Below, in pieces: positions 1-13,500 of a stretch of DNA of 64,000 nucleotides. This stretch comes from Lateolabrax maculatus. Taxonomy: Eukaryota > Chordata > Actinopteri > Acropomatiformes > Lateolabracidae. The stretch's first letter is position 1. Each line of letters starts with the position of its first letter. The notes beneath the pieces were generated by a model that was not told where the DNA came from, did no database searches, and saw nothing but the letters and a program-made list of their open reading frames with translations. The stretch covers positions 15,050,501 to 15,114,500 of the forward strand of contig CM062218.1 in assembly GCA_031216445.1 (NCBI GenBank), written 5' to 3'. The position numbers were made by a program, and so were the translations under genes.

Positions 1-3000
1 CTCCTGATTGCATTTCGGAAAATGTCACTTTTCAACAATAATACTTGCCTTTTCATTTTTTATTATTTTTTGGAACATGCAGGTGTGCGCTTCTGGATAT
101 ATACTATATGACGAGCTGACAGTGTAGAATGTATGGTGCCCAGAGCAGTCATGCCTTTATCACTACATTTTCTCACCTTTATGTGTGTATGTGATGCATC
201 TGTGTGTGCAAAAAAAGCCCCAGGACATTTCAGGAGTAACAAAAGGCCAGACACAATGTTATCAGACAGAAAAAGGAAGTTTAATTTTAGATGCAGCTGC
301 ATGAACAGTCATATCTGTGAAAAGAAGGAGGCAATCTCGCTCTCCTCCTTTTCTTCCTTTTTCTTTCTCCTTCTGTCACTCTTGCTGACAGTCTTTGATT
401 GTATTAGACAAGTTAATGAAAAGCAACACAGAAGAAACGACTGGTAGCCCTTCGTGCAGCCTGCACCTGCCAAAGTATATGTCTGTGTGTGCATACCTGC
501 CAGTGCCTATGTCTGGCAGTCTCGTGTCCTCGGGCGTGCCAGCCAGTCAACACGATGATGAGACAGTAAGAGAGTGATGAGAAGCTCGTCCATACCTTCG
601 GGGTGAGGTCCGTTCTGTAGACGTGAAATAGTTATGAATATAAACTACACACTACACACACTTCCACACTACACGCAGTGAGAAAGCTGAGGGGAAAAAA
701 TAAAACTTAAATAAAAACAACGTAGTGTATTTTGAGACCCCATTATCATGAGCCCTAATAAAAAAGTGACAATATTTAATGTATCTTAATGGGACAATTG
801 ACACGATTGACTATGCACAGTGAATGAAAATGTTGCATACCAGTCTATCAAAAATCTGAAACTATTTGAGGATTTGATAGAGCAGCAGAGGACATTACAT
901 GTAATTAGCTAACGGTCTAATTCAACAAATGAAATGCACACATACAGCCTCAAAGGGATCTTAGAGACATGCAGCCAAGATAATGCAAAGTACATGGTTT
1001 CAGTGTATATTTGTGCATGAATATCCATACGAAATGGGTCCTAAGATCTGTCTAAGGCCCCAACCCTATTGTTGCTAACAATACAACCATATTAGACGAT
1101 TCCGCACCACAAGATTTTATGTCCTATACCACCATTCAGTGACAATGCAGGAAGTAGTGTGCCGTTTATGTAGCACGACAGAAAGTAACGGTGTGGAGAT
1201 CCAGTTGACAATGGGTATGTAAGAAGTTCATGTCCCCATCACAGACCTGCAATTAAAGGTAACCTTTTTTTAAAAAAAAAAAGAAAAAAATGTACCCACA
1301 ATCTTTCCCTACGTATTATATTTGACAAAACCCTAACCATACCTTAACCATTGTTTATTTGCCACAATTAAGAAATTGTAGAAGCAAGACTAGAAAAAGT
1401 ACTGGTTACTAAATTCCTGGGTTTTGCAGAATCATCTAATACTGATGGTGAAGGGTGATAGGATTGCAGGGCGTGTTCTGACAGTGGGTTTTGATACTAT
1501 AAGGAAGTACGAAAATATGTACATTTATAAAAACTGAACCAAATAGAGGCATTATGTCTTGTGAGTTAAGGCAATATGTGACAAAAGCAGCCACCCACCA
1601 TCACAAAACTACCATTAATCATGTATTTACCAGTGGCTACTAGTTTTTTGTTGGTTTTGTATTTTTTATAAAAGGGTGATGGTTCAGTCAAGTGCCATTC
1701 AAGTAATCTCTAAAGAATTGTTTTTTTTCAGTGGCAAACAAAGAATAGACATCATAGTTACTATCTCAATAACTAATGGCTACATTTTGTTCATCCATCA
1801 CCAGTGGTTGATAAAATTAGAGTGTCACAGTGACCTGCGATCAGCTGTGACTAATCTATCAGCTCTGGTTGGCAACCAGGTCAGAAGGATTCAATAACTT
1901 CTGAGTAACCACTGTTATGTCATTGCATATAATATTCTAAAAGTATATTGATATGTAAACATAGTTTCTCCGATATGTAATTTTAATTCTTGGTAGTACA
2001 GTGTGTTGTCCCTCCCAATTTAATATTAGGTATCAAGTCTATAATACCATCCACCTACAATAATAGGTGTATTATATTGATTCAAGTGATGCATCAAAAG
2101 ATGGAAATGAGTACCCTATATGAATTAAAGCTGCAATAAATACATGTTTTACTGTCCCACAGCACAAAATGACCGTAATAAATCTGTGGAGGTTAATAGA
2201 ATCAATAGCAGTGAGTCAACAATTGTCTCTGGAAATGTTGTAGGTCCTTAGTTTCTGATCGAGGTACATTTAAGTCACAACTTACTTATTGACCCTTAAA
2301 AGGAAAATGACTCTGGGCCTTACAACATTGTATAACAGAACTTGAACCTAACACAGGTTTAACCAATCCAGTTTTACCGAACTTCCTAAACAAGGTGGTG
2401 ATAAGACATTCCTGGAACCTGAAATAACAAAGAAGCTCAGCAATAAAACAGACCATAATATTGAAAAATGTTTTTTCTTTTATTCAGTGTCATATTCTTT
2501 GCCTCCAGTAGACGTTTTTGTCTATTGCGGCAGTATCTCTACAATGAAGTCAGTGAATAAAGTATTTTCATAACCGACAAGCGTGATCGCAACAGCGATT
2601 GAAATAATACCCACTATGTAAAAACTGAAAACTCCTTTCAAACTCAGATACTCTTTTCCTGTAGTGTCTGCAGCGCAGTGAAGGCTACATGCCAACAACC
2701 CGTGTGCAAATATGTGCATGTGTATGTTTCTGTGTGAATGTAAGCCGTGTGAGCACATGATGGTGGACTGAAGACATACAGGCCCGCAGAGAGCTGCCCC
2801 AGTCAGCCTGGCCTGCTGAGTGAAACCCTGTGGTAATGTTTAGCTTAAGGGGTGAAAAAGAAGGTGAGAGGGGGGGAAAGGAAGGAGGGAAGGATGAGAG
2901 GATGACAGGGCTGGGGTTCTGTGGGTAGACAGACAGAGTGAAGAGACCGAACAGGGTAGCGGTTGAAGGAAGGGAGGGATGGGTCACGGAGGAGTGGTGG

Positions 3001-3096
3001 GGAGAGGGAGGGAAGGAAGGATGAAAGGTCCAACCGGGACGGAGCGCAGCAGAGGCCCCGCTTGGTCTCGTCAGTCAGTCGTCTCTCTCTGACACC

Positions 3097-3177
3097 TGAA
3101 CCTCCGCTGACCGGGTCGCGCCTGCCTCTCTGGCACAGGAGATATCACTAGGGGGGCTGACCTTTCACCTCTCACCT
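3097..3177. promoter_or_regulatory. Cluster of nuclear-receptor half sites (DR5-like plus triple DR1)
   Basis: TGAACC-tccgc-TGACCG at 3097-3113 is a DR5 arrangement on the minus strand with one mismatch in a half site. At 3158-3177 three half sites TGACCT, TCACCT, TCACCT follow each other with single-base spacers, forming two overlapping DR1 elements (and a DR8 between first and third). Binding by RAR/RXR, COUP-TF or HNF4-type receptors is inference. It lies about 13 kb downstream of hoxa1a. Confidence 0.4.
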
Positions 3178-5791
3178 CCTCGTCGCCACCACAGCCCACG
3201 CCCCGCCTTCTCAAGCAACCGCTTCCCTGCCTTAATTTCTTTTCAGCTCTTTCTCCTCCACCCCTTCACCAGCAGTTTGGTTACACAGAGCTCTAAGAAC
3301 GGTGCTTGCCTGATTCGTCATGAACTGTCAGTTAATATAATGAATTTGTTTCTCGTGACAGTTTGATTCTGATCTTTAAAAACAACAATAAAACAAAACA
3401 TTTCTTGAAAAATATTATTATATAAATAAAATCACATATTTTACTTTACTTCAATAAGAGAATTTCATGTAGGGACACTGTCACAGCCCCACATGCATGT
3501 CAGGAATGCAACTGTGTTGATACTGCATGGATCCTGAAACACAGGATCACTGGCAGGTTACTTAACTCTACTGTTGACCTGGCAGTGATTGCAATAGAGG
3601 ATAAAGTAATTGTCACCGTAATAACTTGTACCTTGAAAAAACACGGCCCTACCAACGTGTGTTGGTGGGGGCGCCTCTTGCGCATTTTTAGCAAAGTGGT
3701 GTTTTTGGTCTCAATGCCCTTAAAGGTGACTTTTGACCCCTTGTGGTGCTGTGGAGCAATGTTTTTACAAAGGGCTCCCTTTTTTATCCGTACTGTGCAC
3801 ACGAGTGAGCATGTGGGCGACGCTATAAACATTTCTGTTGCCAGTTTCACGCTATTCCACTGATTGACATTCAGTGGCAGTAACGTGCAGAGAAGGGAAG
3901 CAGTGTACCCTCAAAGGCAACTTAGAAAATATTACTAGCTAGCTAACATGGCTGTGAACAATGCACGATTTAAAATATTCAAAAACTCGGATTTTCGATC
4001 TGCTTCATTTATGAGGAAAATGCACTCAACTTATTTGCTAGACCTCAAAGATACACCCAATGCATTTTGTTGAGAAACAAATTCAACATAACTTAAATTG
4101 TTTACAAAAAATTACACTGGCTACCTTTAATTCTGTTCACAGTGTGCTACAGCTATGGCAATAAGCCCACCCCAAGTTCCACGGCATTAATTGTATTAAG
4201 TAATATGATTTAACTGATATAATGTAAAGACATATTTCAACACTTTAAACACATTTTGGCATGATTTGCAATGCCTCCACCTACTTATTCCTATGTGCAG
4301 AGAGCTACTGGGACCTTAACGGCCTAAGAGGAGAGTTTACACGGTTAGGGCAACACACACACACAAATGCACACACACACATATATCTCTGGAGAGTCAG
4401 GCCTAATCCCGGGTTTACATTGTTAGGACAACAGGGATAATCCTGCTAACAGGGTGTTTATCTAGATACTGCAACCTGAATCCCCAACACACACAGTATT
4501 GACCCAGAGAAAAATAGCAAGGGGGTGAGAAAGCAAAGAATGACAGAGAGACAGTAAGACAGGACAACCAAGAAAGGTGAATAAAGAGAAGAGAAAAGTC
4601 AGTGGGAAAAAGGAAGAAATGACAGTAAAAGGAAGGAGGAAAGGGAAAAGGAAGCACACAGGCCGAGAGAGATGAAGGAAAGGGGGTTGGAAGAAGGAAG
4701 AAGAAGGTCTGTGCTGTCAGGTATGCAGATGAGAGTGGGGTGGCATCAATGCACGAGTGGACACAGTCAGTCCCTCAGGACCACACACACCATCCAGGAC
4801 ACACACACCAAATGGCACACCAAGGAGCGTATAAGCCTACATTAGAGACAGAAAACACGGACGCATAAACAGAACACACACGTCAATACAATAAGCTAAT
4901 AAGGGTTCGGATAGAGACTTTCTATGGGCAAACACATATGAACTTAAAGAAAGTGACGTGCGTGTCCTCGAAAATGCATCACATGCCTGGGTTACAGCAA
5001 CTATGGAGATACCAAGTGGGGACCCAAGAACTTTGATCGGTCAGCATGGGCTGCTTGTAGCTAAGAAATAGGCTCAATTATCTTCTCCTTTCAGTAGCCT
5101 AACACACATCTAACAAAGATACCCCCCCTGTTTGCCCTCTCTTTATCAAGGTTAAGGGACACACGGTGACTGAACAGAATGGTCTCATATCCAGTGATGA
5201 AACACGGTTGCTCCGATCACAAAGTAAAGAATGTAAACACAGTTACTGTGGGTAGCACAATTTAAGGCACGATCAATTACAATACATCCGTGTAGTGTTG
5301 TGGTGTAACTCTCAACAAATGCACAAATGAAACCAAAGGACTTTTTGACATCCAACCACTACTGCACACCGACAAAAGACACACTGCAACACACATTCAT
5401 GCATACACACAAACCGTCTATACTTTTCCCTACAGGGGCTCGAACTTCAGTGGCTAACTGCCACTCCAGTATCTAATGCTGCCTGTCGGAATATTGCGCT
5501 GGGTGGCGTTAACTTCCTGTTGGGGGAGGTAAGGCGGGCAGGGGGGGATATCGGCAGAACAGCGGCAAGCTTTAGCATGCATGTCAGGGCTGGGGGACGC
5601 TCCCTGAGCCAAATGCCAGTCTATGGATCGCAGAGGGGACTAAAGATCACATCATCGTCCACCCGGACATGGGTGACACCGGACAGCGGACGTGGGAGAG
5701 AGGGAGGACCGAATGATCCCTGCCAGGACGAGCCGTTATAGACAGCCGCTGTCATTACAGGGCAAACATGCACCCGTATGAGTGCAAAATT

Positions 5792-6003
5792 GCACACACA
5801 CACACACACACACACACCAAGCAACACACACACGTACACGAGCCGTGACGACGACATTATAGACAAGCGCTGTCATTAGGAGAGTCTCTGCGGAGCTCAA
5901 ATGATAACGAGCGAGGGGGAGTAAGAGGAGCGGGGGTGTTGACGAGGGTGACTGTCCGGCTGTCTGCAGGTGAGCATGTGGCAATGGAGAGGTCAGCTCG
6001 CTT

Positions 6004-6038
<35 letters not shown>
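5792..6038. repeat. Two (CA)n microsatellites
   Basis: Pure CA runs at about 5792-5817 and 6005-6038, separated by unique sequence. Typical fish dinucleotide repeats; no coding role. Confidence 0.9.
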
Positions 6039-6039
<1 letters not shown>

Positions 6040-8099
6040 GTGCCTTTATGCAATGGACACAAAGTAGCCTACACACTCAAAGCACATGTGTCACATGCTT
6101 TGCTATTCATTCTCTTTCACTGGATGATGCTAAAAGAATATTTTGGTTTCTGGGGAGTTTCGTGATTGTTTTCTGGTACCAGAGTCAGACAATGTTTACG
6201 TCATACCTGCACTTTCAAGGAATGTTAAGCTTAGCCTGTAGGGTCAAATAGCTCCTCTCCAAAACAGGAAAACAAAACCGATGGCTGGTTAAATTATAAG
6301 TAAACATCATAATTTCTGTGATATTGATCTGTTCAATTTTTTGTAATAAAATTATCAAAGTATATCGAGATTTCAATACAACAACACAGAGTTTGATCAA
6401 CACCACTCTCAAACAATGTCAAGAGAAACTTGCATGCAGGGCTGTTGCACTGGATTTTTTGGATTTACACATTGATTGACACAGGCTTTACCCTTAAGCA
6501 CAAAGTAAGAACCAGCCTCAGATCCTGCAGCGACAGTTCATATAAGCTGTCAGTGACATCAACGTTTTGTGCAGGTGTTGCCTCTGTCATCAGATTAACG
6601 TTTTAAGTATATTCAATATGCCCTCCTCTGTGAGGGAATTAATCTTTAACAAGGACATAGAAAACCAATATGCACCAAAAAATAAATGCAGTAAATGGTG
6701 GCCAATGTGTCTCTCTCCATCAAAGTGTTGTGCAGTCAACACTGTCATGGTTATGCTATGTAACATGCTTGCTGGCATAGTTGACCAATCAGCTGGAGGA
6801 GGAAGAAGAAGAAGAAGAAAGGAATGCTAGGACACTTTTTTCAATCATCGTCTTTTTTTAGGATGCCAGTGGATTTCGGAGCTCCAGTTGAACTAGTGAA
6901 AGCCGTTGCCATAGACGTGAGGTCATTTCAGAGGCTTACTGCAGTAAAGCCTGCTGCTGTTTGGATTTTGATGCACATCTATTCAAGCAGTTAGGGAACC
7001 TTACATGTGCTTGAAGTGGCCAAAAAAGGACCCATAAAGACTTGTGTTCCAGCAATCCTTTCTCACATACATATATAGGCTAAGAAATAAAAACGACACA
7101 TCATACATTAAATAAGTGTGAAATGCAAATGCAAAACTCCAGCCACAATCACACTGACCTCAGTAAGCCTCCGACATGACTGCACGTTTGGCAACGGTGA
7201 GTTCACCTGGAGCTCCCAAACAGCAACTAAGTCTGTTTCACATGCATATATATATATTATTTATTATTATTTAGATATAAGTTATTGGAGGTTTCTTCTA
7301 ATAGTAACGTGAGTGGTGTTGGTTTGTTTATTGTTTTTGGATACTGTAATTTTATAATTTCAAGTTCATTGCCCATATTGCACCAAATGCCACTTTAATT
7401 CATAATGCATGGTACGTGAGAGAGCTGAACGTACTGCAACAAGACAAAACACCAGCTAATGAAATAAACATCCTCCACAGCATATAAAACGCATATAGAA
7501 AAATATGCTGCAAATCAGTAAAACACAAGCAAATTAAGAAACACGTCCACCAATTTGACCCAATTTACAGTAACACAAACAAATATGGAAATGCTGCAAG
7601 TCGGACAAAGCAGACATGAGTTGCAACATAGCAGGAAAAGTTTCTGGGAGACACTTTGCTTGTGTTTTCTTAAGCAGTGTGCTAAGCTCTCTTGGCCACT
7701 CTAGTAATGAGTAATGTTGCTTTAAGTATAAAAGATTAGATTGAATTGACAAAAACAGAAATTTACAGCACATCATGTAGTTTCGTGGTCACTCACAGCT
7801 CCACGAGAAGAAGAATTCCTTGATCTGATCATGTGTTAGAGTTTATTTTCAGTGCTTTTCGGACACACTGTCAAATGTGAGAAGCTGCATAAGACTTGTT
7901 TTATGATCATCATAGCTTTAAGATGATTTAGAGAAATGAGGCCCGAGGAGTACAGTTCAGATGACTGGAATCCAAAAGGAAAACAAAATCTAGAAAGTCT
8001 TCTTAATTTCACAACATCATGGTTTACATAGGATAATGTTGGCTCCTGCTGATCTGTCAGCGTTTTAACCCGAAAAGCGTGATAAGAACGTTTTATCTA

Positions 8100-8125
8100 G
8101 TATGTTTACAAAGCCGTAAACATAC
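8100..8125. repeat. Perfect 10-bp inverted repeat containing forkhead motifs
   Basis: GTATGTTTAC at 8100-8109 and GTAAACATAC at 8116-8125 form a perfect 10-bp stem around a 6-base spacer AAAGCC. Each arm contains TGTTTAC, the core forkhead-factor motif. Could be a paired FOX site or a chance palindrome. Confidence 0.5.
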
Positions 8126-10250
8126 AGTATCTCACAGATTTTACTTAGAATCAATTTGTCTTGCTAAACTTACTGTTGCGAGTGCTGGAGATTCAAATCT
8201 CGACTGCTCTTTGCCTAAAGGCGACAGGCAGCATATCAGTGCATAGTTTCACTCTGCCTCTCAGACTCCCACAGTGTGATGCGCTTCAGGGCGTGTACAA
8301 ACGAGAGGCTTAGAGTTACACTAAGCCTTGCATCTGTCACTGAAACATCTCAGTCATTCTTTACAATAACAAGCTGCTGTGTTAACACTGCCTGTTTTAA
8401 CATTCATGCTGGCTTTACAGCTGCGTCTGTTTGTCATTTCTGGCATCAAAACACTCATAAAAGCCACTGAAGTCAAGTAATTGGGATCAGTAAACTTAGA
8501 CTTTGGTTCTGATGGGTGATGCTCATTGAATGGCTCAAAATTGTTGAAATATGTAAAATTTAGTGCTATTAACAACAGAGATGCTCTAATATATCAGTCA
8601 AAAGATTTGAAGATGAAGAAATGTAAGTGCAACAACTGTGTCATATTTTGCTGAAAATGTCTTGAATTTTGTGACCTGGTCTTCCAATGCTTGTCAGTAA
8701 CCATCAAAGAGGTTGAGCTCTCTATTTTGTGTCAGTTAACGCACAAATTGCTCCCTAATCCCTCCCAGATTGTGTTTCCAGTGGTCTTCTGTCACAACGC
8801 ACGTGAGCACCATTGCTCTCCCTATGGGGAGGACTGACAGGTGGTTCTCAGCTAAAACGTGTCAGGTGAGCTCAAACGCCCCGACAATCGCTGCACGTCG
8901 CCCTGAGCAGAGTCCCCACATCTCCAAACTTTCCTTGACATGGAGACGTTTAATCTGAGGTGCTGAAACGTCTCCTCTGCCCTGGAGTTGTGTGTGAAAG
9001 TAGTGACTGTGGTTCTGTGTTTCTTTCTGTGACATGTTAGCAATTATCTCCTTGAGGCCATTTTAACACGTGCTACTTCACCTGTCTAGTTATTCATGAG
9101 ACCAAAGGCTCAAGTCCTTGATATCAAAGGCTCGGCTCAGGCTGTACTCGCTTATTGATAAGCACTCGGGAAAGGCTGCTAGGTGTGCTGCTGGCTGTGC
9201 AGTTTAGGGTTCGGGATTATGTTTCAGCTTTGTGTGTTAATCTTACATCTTTGGCTCAATAAGAAAATTACAACAAGCATAACAACAAGGGCACAACAGT
9301 GTATAAAAAACCACAGTATACACAGCACAAATGACAAGACGGACCGCTGTACTACATGCTTGTCGCATGGGTGGGAAGGTGGTAAGCCAAAAGAGAAGAA
9401 GTACTTCTCCCGGTAACTCAAAAGTTGTCTTATTTAACATAAGACAATATTTAATAACACAATTTAGTAATTTCTAAAGAAATATAATTACATTTTCAAT
9501 GAGAATTATGTAATGACTTGCACTGTTGTAGATAGGCAAGAGTAGAATTATTGATATGGATGTTTTTTAACTAGATCTCAGCCATTATTGCGCTTTCTTT
9601 TTATTATAGAATTCTAGTCAGCTGTCAAAGAAAAGACATATAGGCTATTAAGAGCTTTAAGTATATCTACTATGTTTAAGACATCAAAGCCTCTGTATTT
9701 GTAGATAAATTGCCCTCACATTGCTCTGGGACCTGCTCCCCAGCATATTGAAGAGCCAGAAACTTGTAATTGTAATTAATCATAGAATGTAGAAATGTAT
9801 TTGTAGATGGTGTTGTACGTGTATGATTTGTGTAAAAAAAAAATTAAGGCTTGATTGCGCCCAGATGTACAGTTGGAAAACTGACCTGGAATTGGTTTTC
9901 TAACAGTATGGTAACATTTTTAGGATGAAAAAAAGCCCACATGTAGGTTAAATACAGGTCAAACATAATAATATTTCTCTTTTGAACAATTTGAATATTG
10001 GGTAGCCACTGTTTCGTTTACAATGCAGATTTCTGTTACTCAAATGCCAAAAAACTTTGTAATTATCTTCCTTTCTGGTTATTATTAATAACGGAAAATA
10101 TAAATTATGCAGATTTTTAATGTGTTTTGCAGTAGTCAGATATTTTGTATACGTGGTGCCCCTGATCCTAGTCTGTCTTGTTTGTGTATAGTTATTCCCA
10201 CACAGCTTCTTAGCCAGGTTGTTCTTAAGAGGTTATTCCTGTCTGAGCAG

Positions 10251-10254
<4 letters not shown>

Positions 10255-10312
<58 letters not shown>

Positions 10313-10552
10313 AAGGACATGGGATGAACAGCCTGTCTGTCAGGTGTTGGTACTCACATTAGTCATGTAAAAAACAAAGGATTCTGGGAAGCGACAATGG
10401 CCAACACAAAGAGCATCCAGACTCCACTCAGTGTCACCCGATCTTGTGTGTGTGTTTGTGTGGGTCTGTGTGTGTGTGTGTGTGTGTGTGTGACAGAGAG
10501 TGTGCGGGTAGATAAGTGTGTGTGGGGGACTGTGTGTGTGTGTGTGTGTGTG
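10255..10552. repeat. (TG)n microsatellite tracts
   Basis: A long TG run at about 10255-10310 and three shorter TG-rich runs between 10441 and 10552, interrupted by GTGGG and GACAG segments. They directly precede the DR5 element at 10603. Confidence 0.9.
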
Positions 10553-10602
10553 GTGGGGGGCTTTCTTTAGGGGGTAAGGGCGCCTCATTGGCTGCCATGC
10601 TG

Positions 10603-10638
10603 GGGTCAAGCTGAGGTCAGGACATGTGTGATGGATGG
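10603..10638 (+). promoter_or_regulatory. Candidate 3' retinoic-acid response element (DR5) with adjacent Pbx-Hox site
   Basis: GGGTCA-agctg-AGGTCA at 10603-10619 is a direct repeat with 5-base spacing in which both half sites fit the RGKTCA consensus. Nine bases further, TGATGGATGG at 10629-10638 matches the bipartite Pbx-Hox site known from Hoxb1 autoregulation. A TGACAG (Meis/Prep) motif occurs at about 10491. The element is 5.9 kb beyond the hoxa1a stop; a DR5 element some kilobases 3' of Hoxa1 is established in mouse. Function here is inferred. Confidence 0.65.
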
Positions 10639-10639
10639 A

Positions 10640-12780
10640 CCTCTGTCTCTAGACCACGGCGCTTCTCCCAGTCCTCTCTGCTCCTCTGGGCCTCAGACCT
10701 GCTAGGGCGTCCTGGCTGTGCTCTCTGCTGTTCACATGTCTTTGTGTCACTCTACTGGACTGCTTCAACAGACAAAGGGAGCTTAAAGAAAACTGCAGAC
10801 AACTCTTTGAGGTGAGTTCTGCTGTGGATGTACAGTCAAGACCTAATCTCTGCCTTTCCTCACTCTAAACACCGCAACACACTTTACTGTTTCAGTCCTT
10901 GTTTCATCACATACTTACACGACAAACAGCCACTGACCACATGATGTCATCTCTCCTCTCTTTCCCCTCCTTTCTCTTCCTCCATCATACTGTCAATCCC
11001 TCTATCGGCTCTGTCCCTTTATCAGCACACGGAGACGCACATCTGTCGATGGAGGAATTCATTTTGGCTGCCAATCACAACAGGGTAGTGGTCAATGAGC
11101 GCAGATGTGCCAATACCTCAACCGCCCTGATGAGTGACTTCTGTCTGTCTGCCTCTCTGGGCTTCCAGCACTTTCTGTCTGCCTCTTTGTAGCGGAAAGT
11201 GTCCGTCTCACTCTCTTGTTTTGATTTGATTGCATTTTCAAACTGTTTGTGTGACCATAAACAAACCACAACTAGGGTCTACGTGTAAAAGTCTGATCAG
11301 TGCAGAGGCCTCGAGGACACACTGACTATTTTTGTGTTCATATCCCTGCACCTTTCATTTGCATAATGTCCTATAGGACACCTAGGATCTCTCCATTACA
11401 ACAAAGAAATGAGGCTTAACCATAGTCAGTAAGGTTTGATGGCAAAGCCAAATGGATATTTTCCATAGGTGGTTTAATGGCCCGGGCAACTCTGAACTTA
11501 CTTCTTTTTATAAAAGCGATCTCATTTGCTTCCAAAACCCTCTATTTTATTCTTTTTAGGTAATTCTCTCGGAACTTTATGGTTCTTTCCACTCTTTCTT
11601 TTTCATGCACGCACATATATACACACACATACACACACACACACAAATACACACACAAATACACGTAAGACTCTAACAGAAATGGGGAAAGGAAATCAAC
11701 AAGGTGAGATTTCAGAGGCGGAGGCATCTACAGACACTACGGGGTGAAATCTTTGAAAATGTATTTGTGTGTGTGTGTGTGTGTGTGTTTGCGCCTGTGC
11801 ATGCATGTACAAACTTATCCCTGATATTAATATCCTCAAGCACCTGTATTTGCATTTGTTTACGAACAACCTCGGTACATACATATACCTTGTAAATGTT
11901 ACTGCATTTATCTGTGTGTATGTGGTTCTGTGCTAAATACCTGTGTGCTCTCAAGTGGCGGCCTATGAGTCTTGTTGTCAACTCTGCAAATCATCTCTGT
12001 ATGTCCACTGAAAGCTGTTGGAAAAAAAAAGTGACATTATCACAAGCTTGTGCTTTAATTCAGTCTCAAGGAGCACATAGGTTGCACAATGTCCTAGTGA
12101 ATGATTTCTAAACTTCAGCTTTAACCAGTTGCAGCAGTGTGTGTGTGTTTCCTTCACAGCATGGATTCAAGTTGAGAATAAAAAGAGTTGAGGAGGTGAA
12201 ATGGTCCCAGGCATCCTCCATAATATAAGGGCTAAGTTATAATTAAGATATTATTATTATGTTGTATAATTTAGTACTACAATAAACTACCCAAGTTGAG
12301 AAAGAAAATGTAAACTTAAATGTATCGAAAACCCGAATAAATCTGCTTTTAAAAATTGGAGTATCTTATTCCTTTACAATTAATTTAATGCTTTTAAAAT
12401 ACTTTTAAAACTGTCTATATCAGCTGGAATTTGCACAAAAATGCTGAAGTTATTCGAAATTATAAACAAAACATGGATATCAAAATCCATAATCATCTTA
12501 GCCAAAACACATTTTCCTATTCACAAGTTGATCAATTAAAAAAAAGTTTATTAAATAAGATTTTGCTGCCACTTTCTTTCTTGTAATTATAAATGCTGTT
12601 TATATGAAATTATTTTGTTAAATATAAAATAAATGTGTAAATATATTCATGTTTCATTCAAGTAATTTCGATATTTTGATACATTATATGAAATAACCAA
12701 TTTGCATCGTTGGTATTCAATAAAGTTTCAGGACCTGAATTTTTGGTGCGTATTTAAATAAAAATTTAGGTTACTGTATT
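10640..12780. other. Intergenic, microsatellite-containing, no gene seen
   Basis: Contains (AC)n at about 11618-11645 and (GT)n at about 11763-11789, and an ATTTGCAT octamer near 11354. From 12120 onward it becomes strongly AT-rich. No coding potential recognised. Confidence 0.6.
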
Positions 12781-12879
12781 TGAGTTAGAGATTCGCTGTT
12801 TACCCTCTTTCCGTTGCCGTATCTCTAATACGAGCTCACACAAAAAGTTCAGTCGACCGAGCAAAGTCAAAAAAATAAT

Positions 12880-13500
12880 TTCTCTTACATTATATTCCGC
12901 ACATTTCCATGGCACATATGTCTGGTTGGCACAGGGTCTGTTTTAGGCCACATCAAGGACGCGCAAACGAATTCTGCATCTACTTTCCGTGTCACCTCCT
13001 TAAAGCCAAAAGCTCTCAGCATCTTCCCCTCCTTCACGAAGCCTTAATGGCTTTCGTCAAACATCTGTCATCGTCCGTGTGTTTATTCGAGGGCCCTAAT
13101 GGGAACCATCAGCCGCGCGGGGCCAGATTGCGGCGGTCGGACCGCTGAAAACGTCCCGGTCTCACAAGGGCTGAGGACATTTTCAGCGTTTAGCGACGGG
13201 TCTGCATGTGTCTTGGTCAAACAGGCCCTCGGAGCTGGACTGTGACTGCCTGGTCGAGGTGCGTGTTTGCCCACTGTGGTCTGTAAACTGTTGTTTAGGT
13301 GTGGGCGGTGCTGTGACAACAAACTGTGGCCGAGGAGTGACCCCGGGCTTTTTTTCTTCTGAGGATCAGCTGCGTTTCTAATCCACATGTGTGGCTCCCG
13401 CAGCGAGAACCGTGGAGCTGAAAACTCCCCAAAAGTGGGGTCCGGAGACACCCAAGGGTCCTTGAGGAGGTTTGCCGGGGTCTCCAGAAACACAGGGATA
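12880..13500. other. GC-rich block, candidate conserved non-coding element
   Basis: A roughly 600-bp GC-richer, CpG-containing block inside AT-rich flanks, 3 kb past the hoxa1a stop. It includes TAAT motifs and a Meis/Prep CTGTCA at 13065-13070. A 136-codon minus frame (13083-13493) crosses it but resembles no family I know. Enhancer status is an inference from composition and position. Confidence 0.35.

Larger units (their letters stand above)
1..10250. other. 3' flank of the Hox cluster, no supported gene
   Basis: I see no homeobox, no recognisable protein and no convincing multi-exon gene here. Open frames are short, low-complexity or antisense to simple repeats. Contents that can be described: purine-rich tract 2862-3020, a cluster of nuclear-receptor half sites at 3097-3177, CA microsatellites at 5792-5817 and 6005-6038, an inverted repeat with two forkhead motifs at 8100-8125, and otherwise AT-rich unique sequence. 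In other vertebrates this side of HoxA leads to SKAP2, but I found no SKAP2 exon. Confidence 0.6.

Noticed and set aside
8769..8863. Plus-strand exon-like segment with CTCCCAG acceptor and GTCAG|GTGAGC donor
   Set aside because: Splice sites look reasonable, but the translation is unrecognised and no partner exons were found nearby.
10340..10609. Thr-His repeat frames over TG/CA tracts (also at 24221-24625, 20008-20325, 5736-6062)
   Set aside because: Translations of dinucleotide microsatellites, not genes.
13083..13493. 136-codon minus-strand frame
   Set aside because: No family resemblance, Pro/Ser/His rich, crosses a GC-rich block where open frames arise easily; no splice or promoter context.
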